Shown piece by piece: positions 7,017 to 15,901 of a stretch of DNA of 28,658 bases; within the stretch, counting starts at the first letter, position 1, and every line of letters starts with the position of its first letter. The stretch is taken from NCBI GenBank assembly GCA_036279295.1, contig DASUJK010000115.1, positions 1-28,658 on the forward strand. Direction: 5' to 3'. The stretch is from DATEPR01 sp036279295. GTDB lineage: Bacteria > Actinomycetota > Actinomycetes > Mycobacteriales > Pseudonocardiaceae. Position numbers and translations under genes: made by a program. The notes under the pieces were generated by a model, which did no database searches, had not been told where the DNA came from, and saw nothing but the letters and a program-made list of their open reading frames with translations.

Positions 7017-8327
7017 TCAGGAGGCCGGCCGCACGTGGCCCTCGCCCCACACGATCCACTTGGACGACGTCAGCTCGGCCAGCCCCATCGGGCCGCGGGC
7101 GTGCAGCTTCTGCGTGGAGATGCCGATCTCGGCGCCCATCCCGAGTTCCGCTCCGTCGGTGAACGCCGTCGACGCGTTCACCATCACGGCGGCCGAGTCG
7201 ACCCGGGCGGTGAACTGACGGGCCGCGTTCACGTTGTCGGTGACGATGGCCTCGGTGTGCCCGGACGAGTGCTGCGCGATGTGCTCGATCGCATCGTTCA
7301 ACGATCCAACAATCCGCACGGCCAGGTCGAGTGACAGGTACTCGGTGTCCCAGTCCTGCTCGGTCGCGGCGACCACGTTCGGCACGTCGGCCGCGTCGAG
7401 CACCTTGTCGTCGCCGTGCACCGTGACGCCGTGTTCGTGCAGCGCGCGCAGAATCCTGGGCAGGAACTCGTCGGCGACGGCATCGTGCACGAGCAGTGTC
7501 TCGGCCGCGTTGCACACGCTGGTCCTGCGGGTCTTCGAGTTGAGCACGATCCGTTCCGCGCGGTCCAGGTCGGCGGCGGCGTCCACGTAGACGTGGCAGT
7601 TGCCCACGCCGGTCTCGACGGTCGGCACGGTGGCCTGCTCGACCACGGTGGCGATCAGGCCTGCACCGCCACGCGGGATGACCAGGTCCACCAGGCCCCG
7701 GGCGGTGATCAGGTGGCGGACCGATGCCCGGTCGTGGCAGGGCAGGAGTTGGATGGCGTCGGCGGGCAGACCGGACTCGGTCAGCACGTCCCGCAGCACG
7801 GCGACGAGCGCGGTGTTGGACCGCTCGGCGGAGGACGAACCACGCAGCAGCACGGCGTTGCCGGACTTCAGCGCCAGGCCGGCCGCGTCCACGGTGACGT
7901 TGGGGCGGCCCTCGTAGACCATGCCGACGACCCCGAGCGGCACCCGGACCTGCCGCATCTCCAGCCCGTTGGGCAGCAGTCCGCCGCGCAGCACCTCACC
8001 GACCGGGTCGGGCAGCGCGGCAACCGTGCGCAGGCCGTCGGCGATGGAGTCGATGCGCCGGTCGGACAGGGCCAGCCGGTCGATCATCGACTCCGCCGTG
8101 CCCGATTCGCGTGCGGCAACGACGTCGGCCTGGTTGGCCGCGAGCACCTCGGCGGCCCGGGCGCGCAGCGCTTCGGCCATCAGCAGCAGGGTGGCATCCT
8201 TGCGCTCGCGGGTGGTCAGCGCGAGCACGCCGGCGGCCACCCTGGCCCGGCGAGCTGCGGCATGTACCTGTTCCCGCAGGTCGGTGGGCTCGGCCTCCTG
8301 GTGCTGGCTGTTCGCGATCGCGGTCAT
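7017..8327 (-). CDS. proA: Gamma-glutamyl phosphate reductase
   Basis: 436-residue NADPH-dependent reductase that converts gamma-glutamyl phosphate to glutamate semialdehyde, the second step of proline synthesis. It has the aldehyde-dehydrogenase-like fold with the family motif KTRRTSVCNAAETLLVH, the catalytic cysteine being C272. GVVGMVYEGRPNVTVD, LRGSSSAERSN and GGAGLI also match ProA. The start is ATG 8327, lacking a Shine-Dalgarno but with TACGCT 6 nt upstream. It is separated from proB by the oppositely oriented DUF2891 gene, so the two proline genes are not one transcript here. Confidence 0.96.
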   Translation of the reverse strand: MTAIANSQHQEAEPTDLREQVHAAARRARVAAGVLALTTRERKDATLLLMAEALRARAAEVLAANQADVVAARESGTAESMIDRLALSDRRIDSIADGLRTVAALPDPVGEVLRGGLLPNGLEMRQVRVPLGVVGMVYEGRPNVTVDAAGLALKSGNAVLLRGSSSAERSNTALVAVLRDVLTESGLPADAIQLLPCHDRASVRHLITARGLVDLVIPRGGAGLIATVVEQATVPTVETGVGNCHVYVDAAADLDRAERIVLNSKTRRTSVCNAAETLLVHDAVADEFLPRILRALHEHGVTVHGDDKVLDAADVPNVVAATEQDWDTEYLSLDLAVRIVGSLNDAIEHIAQHSSGHTEAIVTDNVNAARQFTARVDSAAVMVNASTAFTDGAELGMGAEIGISTQKLHARGPMGLAELTSSKWIVWGEGHVRPAS

Positions 8328-8333
8328 ACCGGC

Positions 8334-8362
8334 AGCGTACGACGCTCGCGGCTGATTGTCGC
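8334..8362 (-). promoter_or_regulatory. Putative leaderless promoter of proA
   Basis: On the minus strand GCGACA (8357-8362) and TACGCT (8334-8339) are separated by 17 bp, and TACGCT ends 6 nt before the proA ATG. This is the geometry of an actinobacterial housekeeping promoter giving a leaderless mRNA. Confidence 0.45.
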
Positions 8363-8375
8363 GGGACTATCCAAA

Positions 8376-8394
8376 TGTTGAACAATCCGATTGT
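8376..8394. promoter_or_regulatory. Inverted repeat in the proA/DUF2891 divergent region
   Basis: TGTTGAACAATC (8376-8387) contains the palindrome TGTT-G-AACA. It overlaps a second inverted repeat, ACAAT (8382-8386), CCG, ATTGT (8390-8394). The site ends 15 bp before the DUF2891 GTG. Related ATTGTTGAA words recur ahead of the second chitinase and at the end of arsR. An operator is possible; the factor is unknown. Confidence 0.35.
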
Positions 8395-8409
8395 GGAGGG
8401 TGTGGACGG

Positions 8410-9441
8410 GTGACTGATCAGAGGCGGGACCTGCTGCGCGCGAGGGCGGCCGAGTACACCGGTGTGGCCCTGGTGAACATCCGCAAGGAGTTCCCGAACG
8501 ACCTGTGGACGACGATGCGGCGGCCCGGTGACTTCCCGCACCGCCCGAAGGACTGCTTTCCCGCGTTCTACGGCTCGTTCGACTGGCACTCGTGCGTCGA
8601 GATGCACTGGATGCTGGTGCGGCTGCTGCGGACGATGCCCGACGAGGTCCCCGCCGCCGACATCCGGATCGCGCTCAACGAGCACCTGACCGCCGCGGCG
8701 CTGGTCGCCGAGACCGCGACCTTCCGCGACCGGGGTGCCGTGCTGCGACCGTACGCCTGGGCGTGGGCGCTGTCCCTGGTGCACGAGATGGCCAGGTGGG
8801 ACGACCCGGACGCGCAGCGGTGGGCGGCGAACGCGGCGCCCCTGGCGAGGGCGTTCACCGAGGCGTTCCTGACGTGGCTGCCCAAGGCCACCTACCCGGT
8901 GCGGCAGGGCGCGCACCACAACAGCGCGTTCGGCCTGTCCAGGGCGCTCGGGTACGCGCGTTGGCTGGCCGCGAACGGCGATTCCGCACTGCTGGACGCC
9001 ATCACCGGGGCGGCGCACCGCTGGTTCGGCAACGACGCCGACTACCCGGCGGAGTGGGAACCGGACGGCACCGACTTCCTCTCCCCCGCGCTGTGCGAGG
9101 CGGAACTGATGGCGAACCTGCTGCCGGCCGACGAGTTCGGCCCGTGGCTGGACCGGTTCCTGCCGACCATCGCCGACGGTGGACCGGTCGCACTGCGTAC
9201 GCCCGCTGTGGTGTCCGACGACAGCGACGGCACGATCGCCCACCTGCACGGGCTGAACCTCAGCCGGGCGTGGGGCTGGCTGCGCCTGGCCGACACACTG
9301 CCCGCCGACGACGCGAGGGTGCCGGGCATGCTCGCGACGGCAGCCGAACACGCGACGGCCGAACTGGACAACGTCAGCGGCAGCAACTACATGGTCGAAC
9401 ACTGGCTGGCCTGCTACGCAGTGCTCTATCTCAGCGAATAG
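8410..9441 (+). CDS. DUF2891 family protein
   Basis: 343-residue, apparently soluble protein of the uncharacterised DUF2891 family. It is His/Trp-rich, with the family hallmark FPAFYGSFDWHSCVEMHWML near residue 50. Later family-like stretches are RQGAHHNSAFGLSRAL, WFGNDADYPAEWEPDGTDFLSPALCEAELM, and HLHGLNLSRAWGW. The arrangement resembles an alpha/alpha-barrel, but I infer no reaction. The start is GTG 8410 with GGAGGG 9 nt upstream. The frame extends further 5' (8356), but that part covers the promoter. Its 3' end overlaps that of convergent proB by 11 bases. Confidence 0.85.
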   Translation: MTDQRRDLLRARAAEYTGVALVNIRKEFPNDLWTTMRRPGDFPHRPKDCFPAFYGSFDWHSCVEMHWMLVRLLRTMPDEVPAADIRIALNEHLTAAALVAETATFRDRGAVLRPYAWAWALSLVHEMARWDDPDAQRWAANAAPLARAFTEAFLTWLPKATYPVRQGAHHNSAFGLSRALGYARWLAANGDSALLDAITGAAHRWFGNDADYPAEWEPDGTDFLSPALCEAELMANLLPADEFGPWLDRFLPTIADGGPVALRTPAVVSDDSDGTIAHLHGLNLSRAWGWLRLADTLPADDARVPGMLATAAEHATAELDNVSGSNYMVEHWLACYAVLYLSE

Positions 9442-10552
9442 ACCGCACCGGCACCAGGTCGTCCGCGTGCACGACCTCGCGGCGCAATTCCGGGGCCAGG
9501 TCCCTCGTGGAACGACCGATCACGTCCGGCAACTCCTTGGCGTCGAACGCGACGACACCCCTGGCCACCACCCGGTCGGCCGGGTCCACCAACTCGACCA
9601 CGTCGCCAGCCTCGAACTGGCCTTCCGCACCGGTGATCCCCGCAGCCAACAGCGACCTGCGCCGCCGCACCACCGCGGCCACCGCGCCGTCGTCCAACAG
9701 CAGCCTGCCCGACGCGCCTGCCGCGTAGCCGAGCCAGAATCGGCGCGCGGACAGGCGGCTGCCGGTCGCCGCGAACGCCGTGCCGACGTCGGCGGGGCCC
9801 AGCGCGCGGGCCGCGTCGGCGGCTGCCGCCAGCAGCACCGGGATGCCGGCAGCAGCGGCCAACCGGGCCGCTTCCAGCTTGGATGCCATACCGCCGGTGC
9901 CCAGTCCGGACGCGCCCGTCGTACCGGCCCGTACTCCGTCTACATCGGACTCATCGGACACTTCGGTGATCTTCCGCGCCGGGCCATACCTCGGATCGGC
10001 GTCGTACAGTGCGTCCACATCGGACAGCAGCACCAACGCATCGGCGCCGACCAGGTGGGCCACCAGCGCCGCCAGCCGGTCGTTGTCGCCGAACCGGATC
10101 TCGTCCGTCGCCACCGTGTCGTTCTCGTTCACCACCGGCACCGTGCCCAGCGCGAGCAGCCTGGAGAACGTGCGCTGCGCATTGCGGTAGTGCGCCCTGC
10201 GCAACACGTCGTCCGCCGTCAGCAACACCTGCCCGACCGTCAGCTGATGCCGGCCGAACGCCTCGCCGTACGCGTGCGCGATGGCCAACTGGCCCACGCT
10301 GGCCGCTGCCTGCTGGGTGGCCAGATCCTTGGGCCGACGCGGTAACCCCAGCGGCGCCAGGCCGGCCGCGATCGCGCCGCTGGACACCAACACCACCTGG
10401 GTGTCCGCCGCCCGGCGCGCGGCCAGCACGTCCACCAACGCCGTGAGCCGTTCGGCGGCCAGCCCGCCCTGCTCGGTGGTCAGCCCGGACGAGCCGACCT
10501 TGACCACGAGCCTGCGCGCCGCGGCCACCGCCTGCCGGGCGGGCGAGCTCAC
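9431..10552 (-). CDS. proB: Glutamate 5-kinase
   Basis: 373-residue enzyme that phosphorylates glutamate at the start of proline synthesis and is normally feedback-inhibited by proline. The N-terminal amino-acid-kinase domain has KVGSS (18-22), VSSGAIAAG, NENDTV (142-147), FGDND (154-158) and GTGGM (218-222). A C-terminal PUA domain (about 277-360) is present, so this is the full-length form. The start is GTG 10552, overlapping the obg TGA by 4 bases (GTGA). The frame runs on upstream inside obg, but that part is a shadow. The order obg-proB is the usual actinobacterial one. Confidence 0.96.
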   Translation of the reverse strand: MSSPARQAVAAARRLVVKVGSSGLTTEQGGLAAERLTALVDVLAARRAADTQVVLVSSGAIAAGLAPLGLPRRPKDLATQQAAASVGQLAIAHAYGEAFGRHQLTVGQVLLTADDVLRRAHYRNAQRTFSRLLALGTVPVVNENDTVATDEIRFGDNDRLAALVAHLVGADALVLLSDVDALYDADPRYGPARKITEVSDESDVDGVRAGTTGASGLGTGGMASKLEAARLAAAAGIPVLLAAAADAARALGPADVGTAFAATGSRLSARRFWLGYAAGASGRLLLDDGAVAAVVRRRRSLLAAGITGAEGQFEAGDVVELVDPADRVVARGVVAFDAKELPDVIGRSTRDLAPELRREVVHADDLVPVRSIR

Positions 10553-11991
10553 TCGTCGTCCTCGGTCACCAGGCCCCGCCGCGCCCGACGCGCGTACTTG
10601 CGCTCCGCGGCACGCGGCCGGTCGTCCTGTTCCAGGCGTGGGTCGGTGCCCCGGTGTGACATGGTCACCGCGGCGATACCGGCCGGCGTGGACGGCTCCC
10701 ACTCGAACGTGACATCGCCGATCGTCACCGAGGCACCCGGCACCGCACCGTGCTTGGCCAGCGCATCCTCGACACCCAACCGGGCCAGCCGGTCGGCAAG
10801 GTAGCCGACCGCCTCGTCGTTGTCGAAGCTGGTCTGCCGGATCCACCGCTCCGGCCGCTCGCCGCGCACGATGAAGGCGCCGTCCTCCTCCGGATCGGCC
10901 GTCACGGTGAACCCGCTGTCGTTGACGGCGGTCGGGCGCAACACGATCCTGGTCGGCTCCTCGACGGGGCGGCCGGCCCGCGCCTGCTCGACCACCCTGC
11001 CCAGCGCGAAGGTCAGTTCCCGCAGGCCCTCCCTGGTGGCGGCGGAGATCTCGAACACCGGCAGGCCGCGTGCCTCGAACTCGCCCCGCACCATGTCGGC
11101 GAGATCCTTGCCGTCGGCGACGTCGATCTTGTTCAACGCGACGACCCTCGGCCGATCGGCAAGGTCACCACCGAGGGACGGCGTGTACTGGGCCAGTTCG
11201 GCCTCCAGCGCGTCCACATCGGACACCGGGTCACGCCCGGGCTCCTCGGTGCCGCAGTCCACCACGTGCACCAGCACGGCACAGCGTTCGATGTGCCGCA
11301 GGAAGTCCAGCCCGAGGCCCTTGCCCTGGCTCGCACCCGGGATCAGGCCCGGCACGTCGGCCACGGTGAACACCGTGTCGCCCGCTGTCACCACACCGAG
11401 GTTCGGCACCAGGGTGGTGAACGGGTAGTCGGCGATCTTCGGCCGGGCCGCGGACAGCACGGCGATCAGCGACGACTTGCCGGCCGACGGGAAACCGACC
11501 AGCCCGACGTCGGCGACCGACTTCAGTTCCAGGACCAGGTCCCGCGCCTCACCGGGCTCACCGAGCAGCGCGAACCCCGGCGCCCTGCGCGCCTTGGATG
11601 CGAGCGTGGCGTTGCCGAGGCCGCCGCGGCCGCCTGCCGCCGCGACCAGGCGGGTGCCCGGGCCGGTCAGGTCGGCGAGCACGTCGCCGTCCTCGTTGAG
11701 CACAACGGTGCCGTCCGGCACCTTCAGTTCGAGTTCGGCGCCGTTGGCGCCGTCCTTGTTGGAGCCCAGCCCCGGTTTGCCGTTGGTCGCGGCGGCATGC
11801 GGGCGGAAGTGGAAGTCCAGCAGGGTGTGCACGTTGGGGTCCACGACCAGCACGATGTTGCCGCCCTGCCCGCCGTCGCCGCCATCGGGGCCACCGAGGG
11901 GCTTGAACTTCTCGCGATGCACGGACGCGCAACCGTTCCCGCCGTCACCGGCGGCAACGTGGATCACCACTCGATCGACGAATCGGGACAC
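10549..11991 (-). CDS. obg: Obg/CgtA GTPase
   Basis: 480-residue essential GTPase acting in 50S subunit assembly and stress control. It has the glycine-rich Obg fold (1-158, with GDGGNG and GGPDGGDGGQGG), then the G domain with G1 GFPSAGKSS (166-174), G3 DVPGL (212-216), G4 NKID (287-290) and G5 SAA (316-318). A C-terminal OCT domain (about 349-432) precedes a basic-then-acidic tail ending in EDDE. The start is GTG 11991, giving the standard SRFVDRVVIHV beginning; AGGAAGG lies about 9 nt upstream. A hairpin at 12029-12064 separates it from rpmA. Confidence 0.97.
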   Translation of the reverse strand: MSRFVDRVVIHVAAGDGGNGCASVHREKFKPLGGPDGGDGGQGGNIVLVVDPNVHTLLDFHFRPHAAATNGKPGLGSNKDGANGAELELKVPDGTVVLNEDGDVLADLTGPGTRLVAAAGGRGGLGNATLASKARRAPGFALLGEPGEARDLVLELKSVADVGLVGFPSAGKSSLIAVLSAARPKIADYPFTTLVPNLGVVTAGDTVFTVADVPGLIPGASQGKGLGLDFLRHIERCAVLVHVVDCGTEEPGRDPVSDVDALEAELAQYTPSLGGDLADRPRVVALNKIDVADGKDLADMVRGEFEARGLPVFEISAATREGLRELTFALGRVVEQARAGRPVEEPTRIVLRPTAVNDSGFTVTADPEEDGAFIVRGERPERWIRQTSFDNDEAVGYLADRLARLGVEDALAKHGAVPGASVTIGDVTFEWEPSTPAGIAAVTMSHRGTDPRLEQDDRPRAAERKYARRARRGLVTEDDE

Positions 11992-12028
11992 GAGGGTTGC
12001 CTTCCTCTCACTCTTCGTGACAACGCAA

Positions 12029-12064
12029 CGAGGGGCGGGCCGGAACAAGCCGGTCCGCCCCTCG
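12029..12064 (-). terminator. Hairpin between rpmA and obg
   Basis: A 15-bp stem (CGAGGGGCGGGCCGG at 12029-12043 against 12050-12064, one G-T wobble) closes a 6-base loop. On the minus strand it lies about 110 nt past the rpmA stop and is followed by TTGCGTTGTC, with no true U-tract. It may terminate or attenuate rplU-rpmA transcription before obg. The rest of the 184-bp gap shows nothing I can name. Confidence 0.6.
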
Positions 12065-12175
12065 TGGGGTCACGCTGTCTTCTCAGGCCCGGGGTCTGGG
12101 GTGTCCCCAGGAGACACGCCGAGCGGCGCTGGCTCGCGCTCTCCGCGAGCGGTCTCGTCCCCGCCGATCGGAGGA

Positions 12176-12436
12176 TCAGACCTCGGCCGGGACGACAATG
12201 TTGACGGTCTTGCGACCGCGCTTGCTACCGAACTCGACCGCACCGGCGGCCAGCGCGAACAGGGTGTCGTCCTTGCCGCGGCCGACGTTCACGCCGGGGT
12301 GGAACTTGGTGCCACGCTGGCGGATCAGGATCTCGCCTGCCTTGACGACCTGGCCGCCGTACCGCTTGACGCCCAGGTACTGCGCGTTGGAGTCACGCCC
12401 GTTGCGGGAGCTGGACGCACCCTTTTTGTGTGCCAT
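12176..12436 (-). CDS. rpmA: 50S ribosomal protein L27
   Basis: 86-residue L27, full length. It begins AHKKGASSSRNGRDSNAQYLG, the N-terminal tail that reaches the peptidyl-transferase centre, followed by KRYGGQ, AGEILIRQRGTKFHPG and NVGRGKDDTLFA. There is no Firmicutes-type cleaved leader before AHKKG. ATG 12436 has GAGGAG 10 nt upstream. It follows rplU by 18 bp and is clearly co-transcribed with it. Confidence 0.98.
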   Translation of the reverse strand: MAHKKGASSSRNGRDSNAQYLGVKRYGGQVVKAGEILIRQRGTKFHPGVNVGRGKDDTLFALAAGAVEFGSKRGRKTVNIVVPAEV

Positions 12437-12454
12437 GGTTGTTCAGCTCCTCTG

Positions 12455-12763
12455 CTACTTCGTGATGCCGGTGACTTCGACCATGGTCAGCTTCTGGCGG
12501 TGACCCTGGCGCTTGTGGTAACCGGTCTTGTTCTTGAACTTGTGGATGCGGATCTTGGGGCCCTTGGTGTGCTCGACGACCTTGCCGGTCACGGCCACCT
12601 TGCCCAGCGCGTCCGCGTCGGCGGTGACGTCGGTGCCGTCGACGACGAGTAGCGCGGGGAAGCTGACCTCGGTACCCGGCTCGCCTTCGAGCTTCTCCAC
12701 CTGGACGACGTCGCCGACAGCCACCTTGTACTGCTTGCCGCCGGTCTTGACGATCGCGTACAT
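12455..12763 (-). CDS. rplU: 50S ribosomal protein L21
   Basis: 102-residue L21, full length. MYAIVKTGGKQYKV at the start, the KVVEHTKGPKIRIHKFKNKTGYHKRQGHRQ core and VEVTGI at the end are diagnostic. It binds 23S rRNA in the large subunit. It is first in the rplU-rpmA unit, with AGGAG about 12 nt before the ATG. The 177-bp region ahead of it, up to the rne stop, carries the rne hairpin and presumably the rplU promoter, for which I could not identify clear hexamers. Confidence 0.98.
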   Translation of the reverse strand: MYAIVKTGGKQYKVAVGDVVQVEKLEGEPGTEVSFPALLVVDGTDVTADADALGKVAVTGKVVEHTKGPKIRIHKFKNKTGYHKRQGHRQKLTMVEVTGITK

Positions 12764-12881
12764 CGGGACGGAAGTCTCCTGCTACTCGACGATAACGGGG
12801 GTCACGCGCGCCCCACTGACGGACGAATCAGAGATTCGGGCCGCGGAGCCAGGCTCTCGCATGACAGAGCCCACCGGGATG

Positions 12882-12914
12882 GCGGGCCGCTTACCAGGTT
12901 ACGGGGCGGCCCGC
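12882..12914 (-). terminator. Hairpin downstream of rne
   Basis: A perfect 9-bp inverted repeat (GCGGGCCGC at 12882-12890, GCGGCCCGC at 12906-12914) encloses 15 bases. It begins 26 nt past the rne stop on the minus strand and precedes the rplU leader. There is no U-tract; it could be a GC-rich terminator or an mRNA-stabilising stem. Confidence 0.5.
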
Positions 12915-12940
12915 TCGGTGGTCAAACCGGGGTCAGTTCA

Positions 12941-15772
12941 TCACTGCCCCGTCGTGCCAGCCGGCGGACCAGCAGGCCGGGACGCTGCCCGCCGACGGGT
13001 CGGCCGAGGCGGATTGGCCACGGCCACCGCGGGCGGCGGCTTGACGGCGTGCTGCGCCATCGACTGGTGGCCGTTGGTCGAGCCGAGTTCCGGCCCGTCC
13101 TGTTCCACTTCGGCCGCCTGCTCGACAACGGGCTCGACCGCCTGCGCCGGTTCCGGTGTCTGCTCGGCGACCGGTTCCGGCACGACCACCGACGCCGACT
13201 CCACCACGGGCTCCAGCTCGGTGACGGCCTCGACCGCCGGCTCGACAGCGGCCTCGGCCACCGGCTCGACCACGGCTTCGACCGGCTCGACAGCCGGTTC
13301 GACCGAAGGTTCGACAGCAGGCTCGGCGACCGACTGCTCGGTCACCTGCTCCTGCGCCACCTTGTCCTTGTCCTGACCGCCACGGTGGCGGTTGCGCCTG
13401 CTGCCACCGCTGGTCTGCTGGTGGCCGTTGTTGTTGCCGCCACCACCGTTGCCGCCGCCGTTGGACCCCGGCGTGCTGACCGCGGGGGCGGCCGGCGCGT
13501 TCAGGTTGGCGTGCACCGGCGTGGTGGACACCATGATCCCGCGGCCACGGCAGTGCTCACAGGTGGTGCTGAACGCCTCCAGCAGCCCGGTGCCCACCCG
13601 CTTGCGGGTCATCTGCACCAGGCCGAGCGATGTGACCTCGGCCACCTGGTGTCGCGTGCGGTCCCGACCGAGGCACTCGGTCAGCCTGCGCAGCACCAGA
13701 TCGCGGTTGGACTCCAGCACCATGTCGATGAAGTCGACGACGATGATGCCGCCGATGTCGCGCAGCCGCAGCTGGCGCACGATCTCCTCGGCCGCCTCCA
13801 GGTTGTTCCTGGTGACGGTCTCCTCCAGGTTGCCGCCGGAGCCGGTGAACTTGCCGGTGTTCACGTCGATGACGGTCATCGCCTCGGTACGGTCGATCAC
13901 CAGGTAACCGCCTGAGGGCAACCAGACCTTGCGGTCCAGTGCCTTGAGGATCTGCTCGTCGATCCGGTACTCGGTGAACGCGTCGATGTTGCCGACGTGC
14001 CGCTTCAGCCGGTCCACCAGGTCGGGTGCCACGTGTGTGACGTACGCCTCGATGGTGTCCCACGCGTTGTCGCCCTGCACGGTGAGCGCGGAGAAGTCCT
14101 CGGTGAACAGGTCGCGGACGACCTTGATCAGCAGGTCCGGCTCCTCGTAGAGCAGCTGCGGGGACTTGGCGTGGGGAGCACCCGCCTTCTCCTGGATGAC
14201 CTCCCACTGGGCGCGCAGCCTGCGCACGTCCCGGCCGAGCTCCTCCTCGCTGACGCCCTCGGACGCCGTGCGGATGATCACGCCCGCGTCCTCGGGCACG
14301 ACCCGCTTGAGCACGTCCTTGAGCCGCTTGCGCTCGGTGTCCGGCAGTTTCCTGCTGATCCCGGTGGCACCACCGCCCGGCACGTACACCAGGAACCGGC
14401 CGGGCAGGCTGATCTGCGTGGTCAGCCGGGCACCCTTGTGGCCGACCGGGTCCTTGGTGACCTGCACCAGCACGCTGTCACCGGTGGACAGGGCCTGCTC
14501 GATCTTGCGTGCCTTGCCCTCCAGGCCGGCAGCGTCCCAGTCCACCTCACCGGCGTAGAGCACCGCGTTGCGGCCCCGGCCGATGTCCACGAACGCCGCC
14601 TCCATGCTGGGCAGCACGTTCTGCACCCGGCCGAGGTAGACGTTGCCGACCAGCGAACCCGAGCCAGCCGACGTGACGAAGTGCTCCACGAGCACGCCGT
14701 CCTCCAGCACGCCGATCTGCACGCTGTCGCCGCGCTGGTTGACCACCATCTTGCGGTCCACGGCTTCCCGGCGGGCCAGGAACTCCGACTCGGACAGGAT
14801 CGGGACCCGGCGCCTGCCGGCCTCCCGGCCGTCCCTGCGGCGCTGCCGCTTGGCCTCCAGCCGGGTCGAGCCGCGCACGCTGCGCACCTCGTCCTGGCCG
14901 TTGCCGCTGCTCTGCTCGTGCCGGTCACCACTGGGCTTGTCGTCCCTGCTGTCCCGGACGTGCACCACGGTGTTCGGCGGGTCGTCGTCCGAGGTGTCGT
15001 CGGCCGAGCCCTTGCGGCGACGCCTGCGCCTGCGGCGGCGGGTGGCACCACCTTCGGTGTCCTCGGCGGAGTTGTCCTCGTCGGTGTCCTGCTCGTCCTG
15101 GGTCGGCTCGTCATCGCCGTCGCCGGACTCGCCGGTGCTGGCGTCGTCGTCCGACGTCCCGTCGTCGCCCTGGCCGCCCTTGCCCCGACCACGGCCACGA
15201 CGGCCGCGACGGCGCCTGCGCCTGCTGGCGGCGTCCTCCTCGGACTCGCCCGCCTCGATGTCGGCATCGCTGTCCTGGGCGGCGGGCTCGTCGTCGACGG
15301 GCGCGGCCACCGGCGGTGCGGCAGGCGGTTCGACCTGCTTCGGCTTGACGGGCGGGGCGGCGGCCGCAGGCGGCAGGAACACCGGTGACGGCGCCGCGAA
15401 GATCGGTGGTGGCACTGCGAAGACCGGCGTCAGCGCGGGTGGCTCGGGCTCCGGAGCCGGCTCATCGACGACCGCCGCGCCGGTCGGTTCTGTCGCTTCG
15501 GCGCCAGTACCCAGCAGCAGGTCCGCCACCTTGAGCGCGATGTCCCGGTCCAGGCTGGACTGAGCGCTGCGGGCGGGCTCACCCAGCCCGCTCAGCACGT
15601 CCAGCACCTCGCGGCTGCTGCGGTTGAGCAGTTTGGCCAGCGCGTGTACCCGCACCTTGGCGGGTAGATCGGCCAGCGCCACGTGCTCGCCCGTGGTCGG
15701 CTCGGGCACACCGTGTTCGGATGTGCGCAATCCCCCGCCTGCTGTCACAGCGGGATCGTTCGTGTTCGGCAT
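12941..15772 (-). CDS. rne: Ribonuclease E/G
   Basis: 943-residue endoribonuclease for mRNA decay and rRNA/tRNA maturation. An IF2-N-like helical segment (about 32-87) is followed by a long disordered Pro/Ala and Asp/Glu region with two arginine blocks (about 183-200 and 245-254). Then come the S1 domain (about 345-432) and the catalytic core with the metal-binding D636 (VIDVNTGKF) and D680 (VVDFIDM). The Zn-link CEHC is at 738-741. The tail (about 760-943) has a Gly/Asn/His stretch, a basic patch, then repeated V-E-P units, and ends in a basic Pro-rich segment. Such tails usually scaffold degradosome partners. ATG 15772 has GGAGGA 5 nt upstream; the open frame beyond it is leader. Confidence 0.97.
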   Translation of the reverse strand: MPNTNDPAVTAGGGLRTSEHGVPEPTTGEHVALADLPAKVRVHALAKLLNRSSREVLDVLSGLGEPARSAQSSLDRDIALKVADLLLGTGAEATEPTGAAVVDEPAPEPEPPALTPVFAVPPPIFAAPSPVFLPPAAAAPPVKPKQVEPPAAPPVAAPVDDEPAAQDSDADIEAGESEEDAASRRRRRRGRRGRGRGKGGQGDDGTSDDDASTGESGDGDDEPTQDEQDTDEDNSAEDTEGGATRRRRRRRRRKGSADDTSDDDPPNTVVHVRDSRDDKPSGDRHEQSSGNGQDEVRSVRGSTRLEAKRQRRRDGREAGRRRVPILSESEFLARREAVDRKMVVNQRGDSVQIGVLEDGVLVEHFVTSAGSGSLVGNVYLGRVQNVLPSMEAAFVDIGRGRNAVLYAGEVDWDAAGLEGKARKIEQALSTGDSVLVQVTKDPVGHKGARLTTQISLPGRFLVYVPGGGATGISRKLPDTERKRLKDVLKRVVPEDAGVIIRTASEGVSEEELGRDVRRLRAQWEVIQEKAGAPHAKSPQLLYEEPDLLIKVVRDLFTEDFSALTVQGDNAWDTIEAYVTHVAPDLVDRLKRHVGNIDAFTEYRIDEQILKALDRKVWLPSGGYLVIDRTEAMTVIDVNTGKFTGSGGNLEETVTRNNLEAAEEIVRQLRLRDIGGIIVVDFIDMVLESNRDLVLRRLTECLGRDRTRHQVAEVTSLGLVQMTRKRVGTGLLEAFSTTCEHCRGRGIMVSTTPVHANLNAPAAPAVSTPGSNGGGNGGGGNNNGHQQTSGGSRRNRHRGGQDKDKVAQEQVTEQSVAEPAVEPSVEPAVEPVEAVVEPVAEAAVEPAVEAVTELEPVVESASVVVPEPVAEQTPEPAQAVEPVVEQAAEVEQDGPELGSTNGHQSMAQHAVKPPPAVAVANPPRPTRRRAASRPAGPPAGTTGQ

Positions 15773-15901
15773 ATGGCTCCTCCGCCCCCGGGCGCGTCGT
15801 GACGACGCGGCCGCGCAGGGGCTGCCCTTCCTGTTCTGTTCCACCGCGCTGGGCGGCGGGAATCCTTGCCTGCGCCGGCTACGCACCCGACGATCCGGGC
15901 G

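Noticed and set aside
10553..10846. N-terminal extension of the proB frame
   Set aside because: It lies within the 3' part of obg and lacks homology; ProB begins at GTG 10552.
13997..15388. 463-codon plus-strand frame opposite rne
   Set aside because: Composition follows the complement of the rne codons, there is no recognisable domain, and rne is unmistakable on the other strand.
15794..15808. GCGTCGT-G-ACGACGC palindrome in the rne leader
   Set aside because: Short GC-rich palindrome in GC-rich DNA, with no promoter features around it; too likely by chance to list as an operator.
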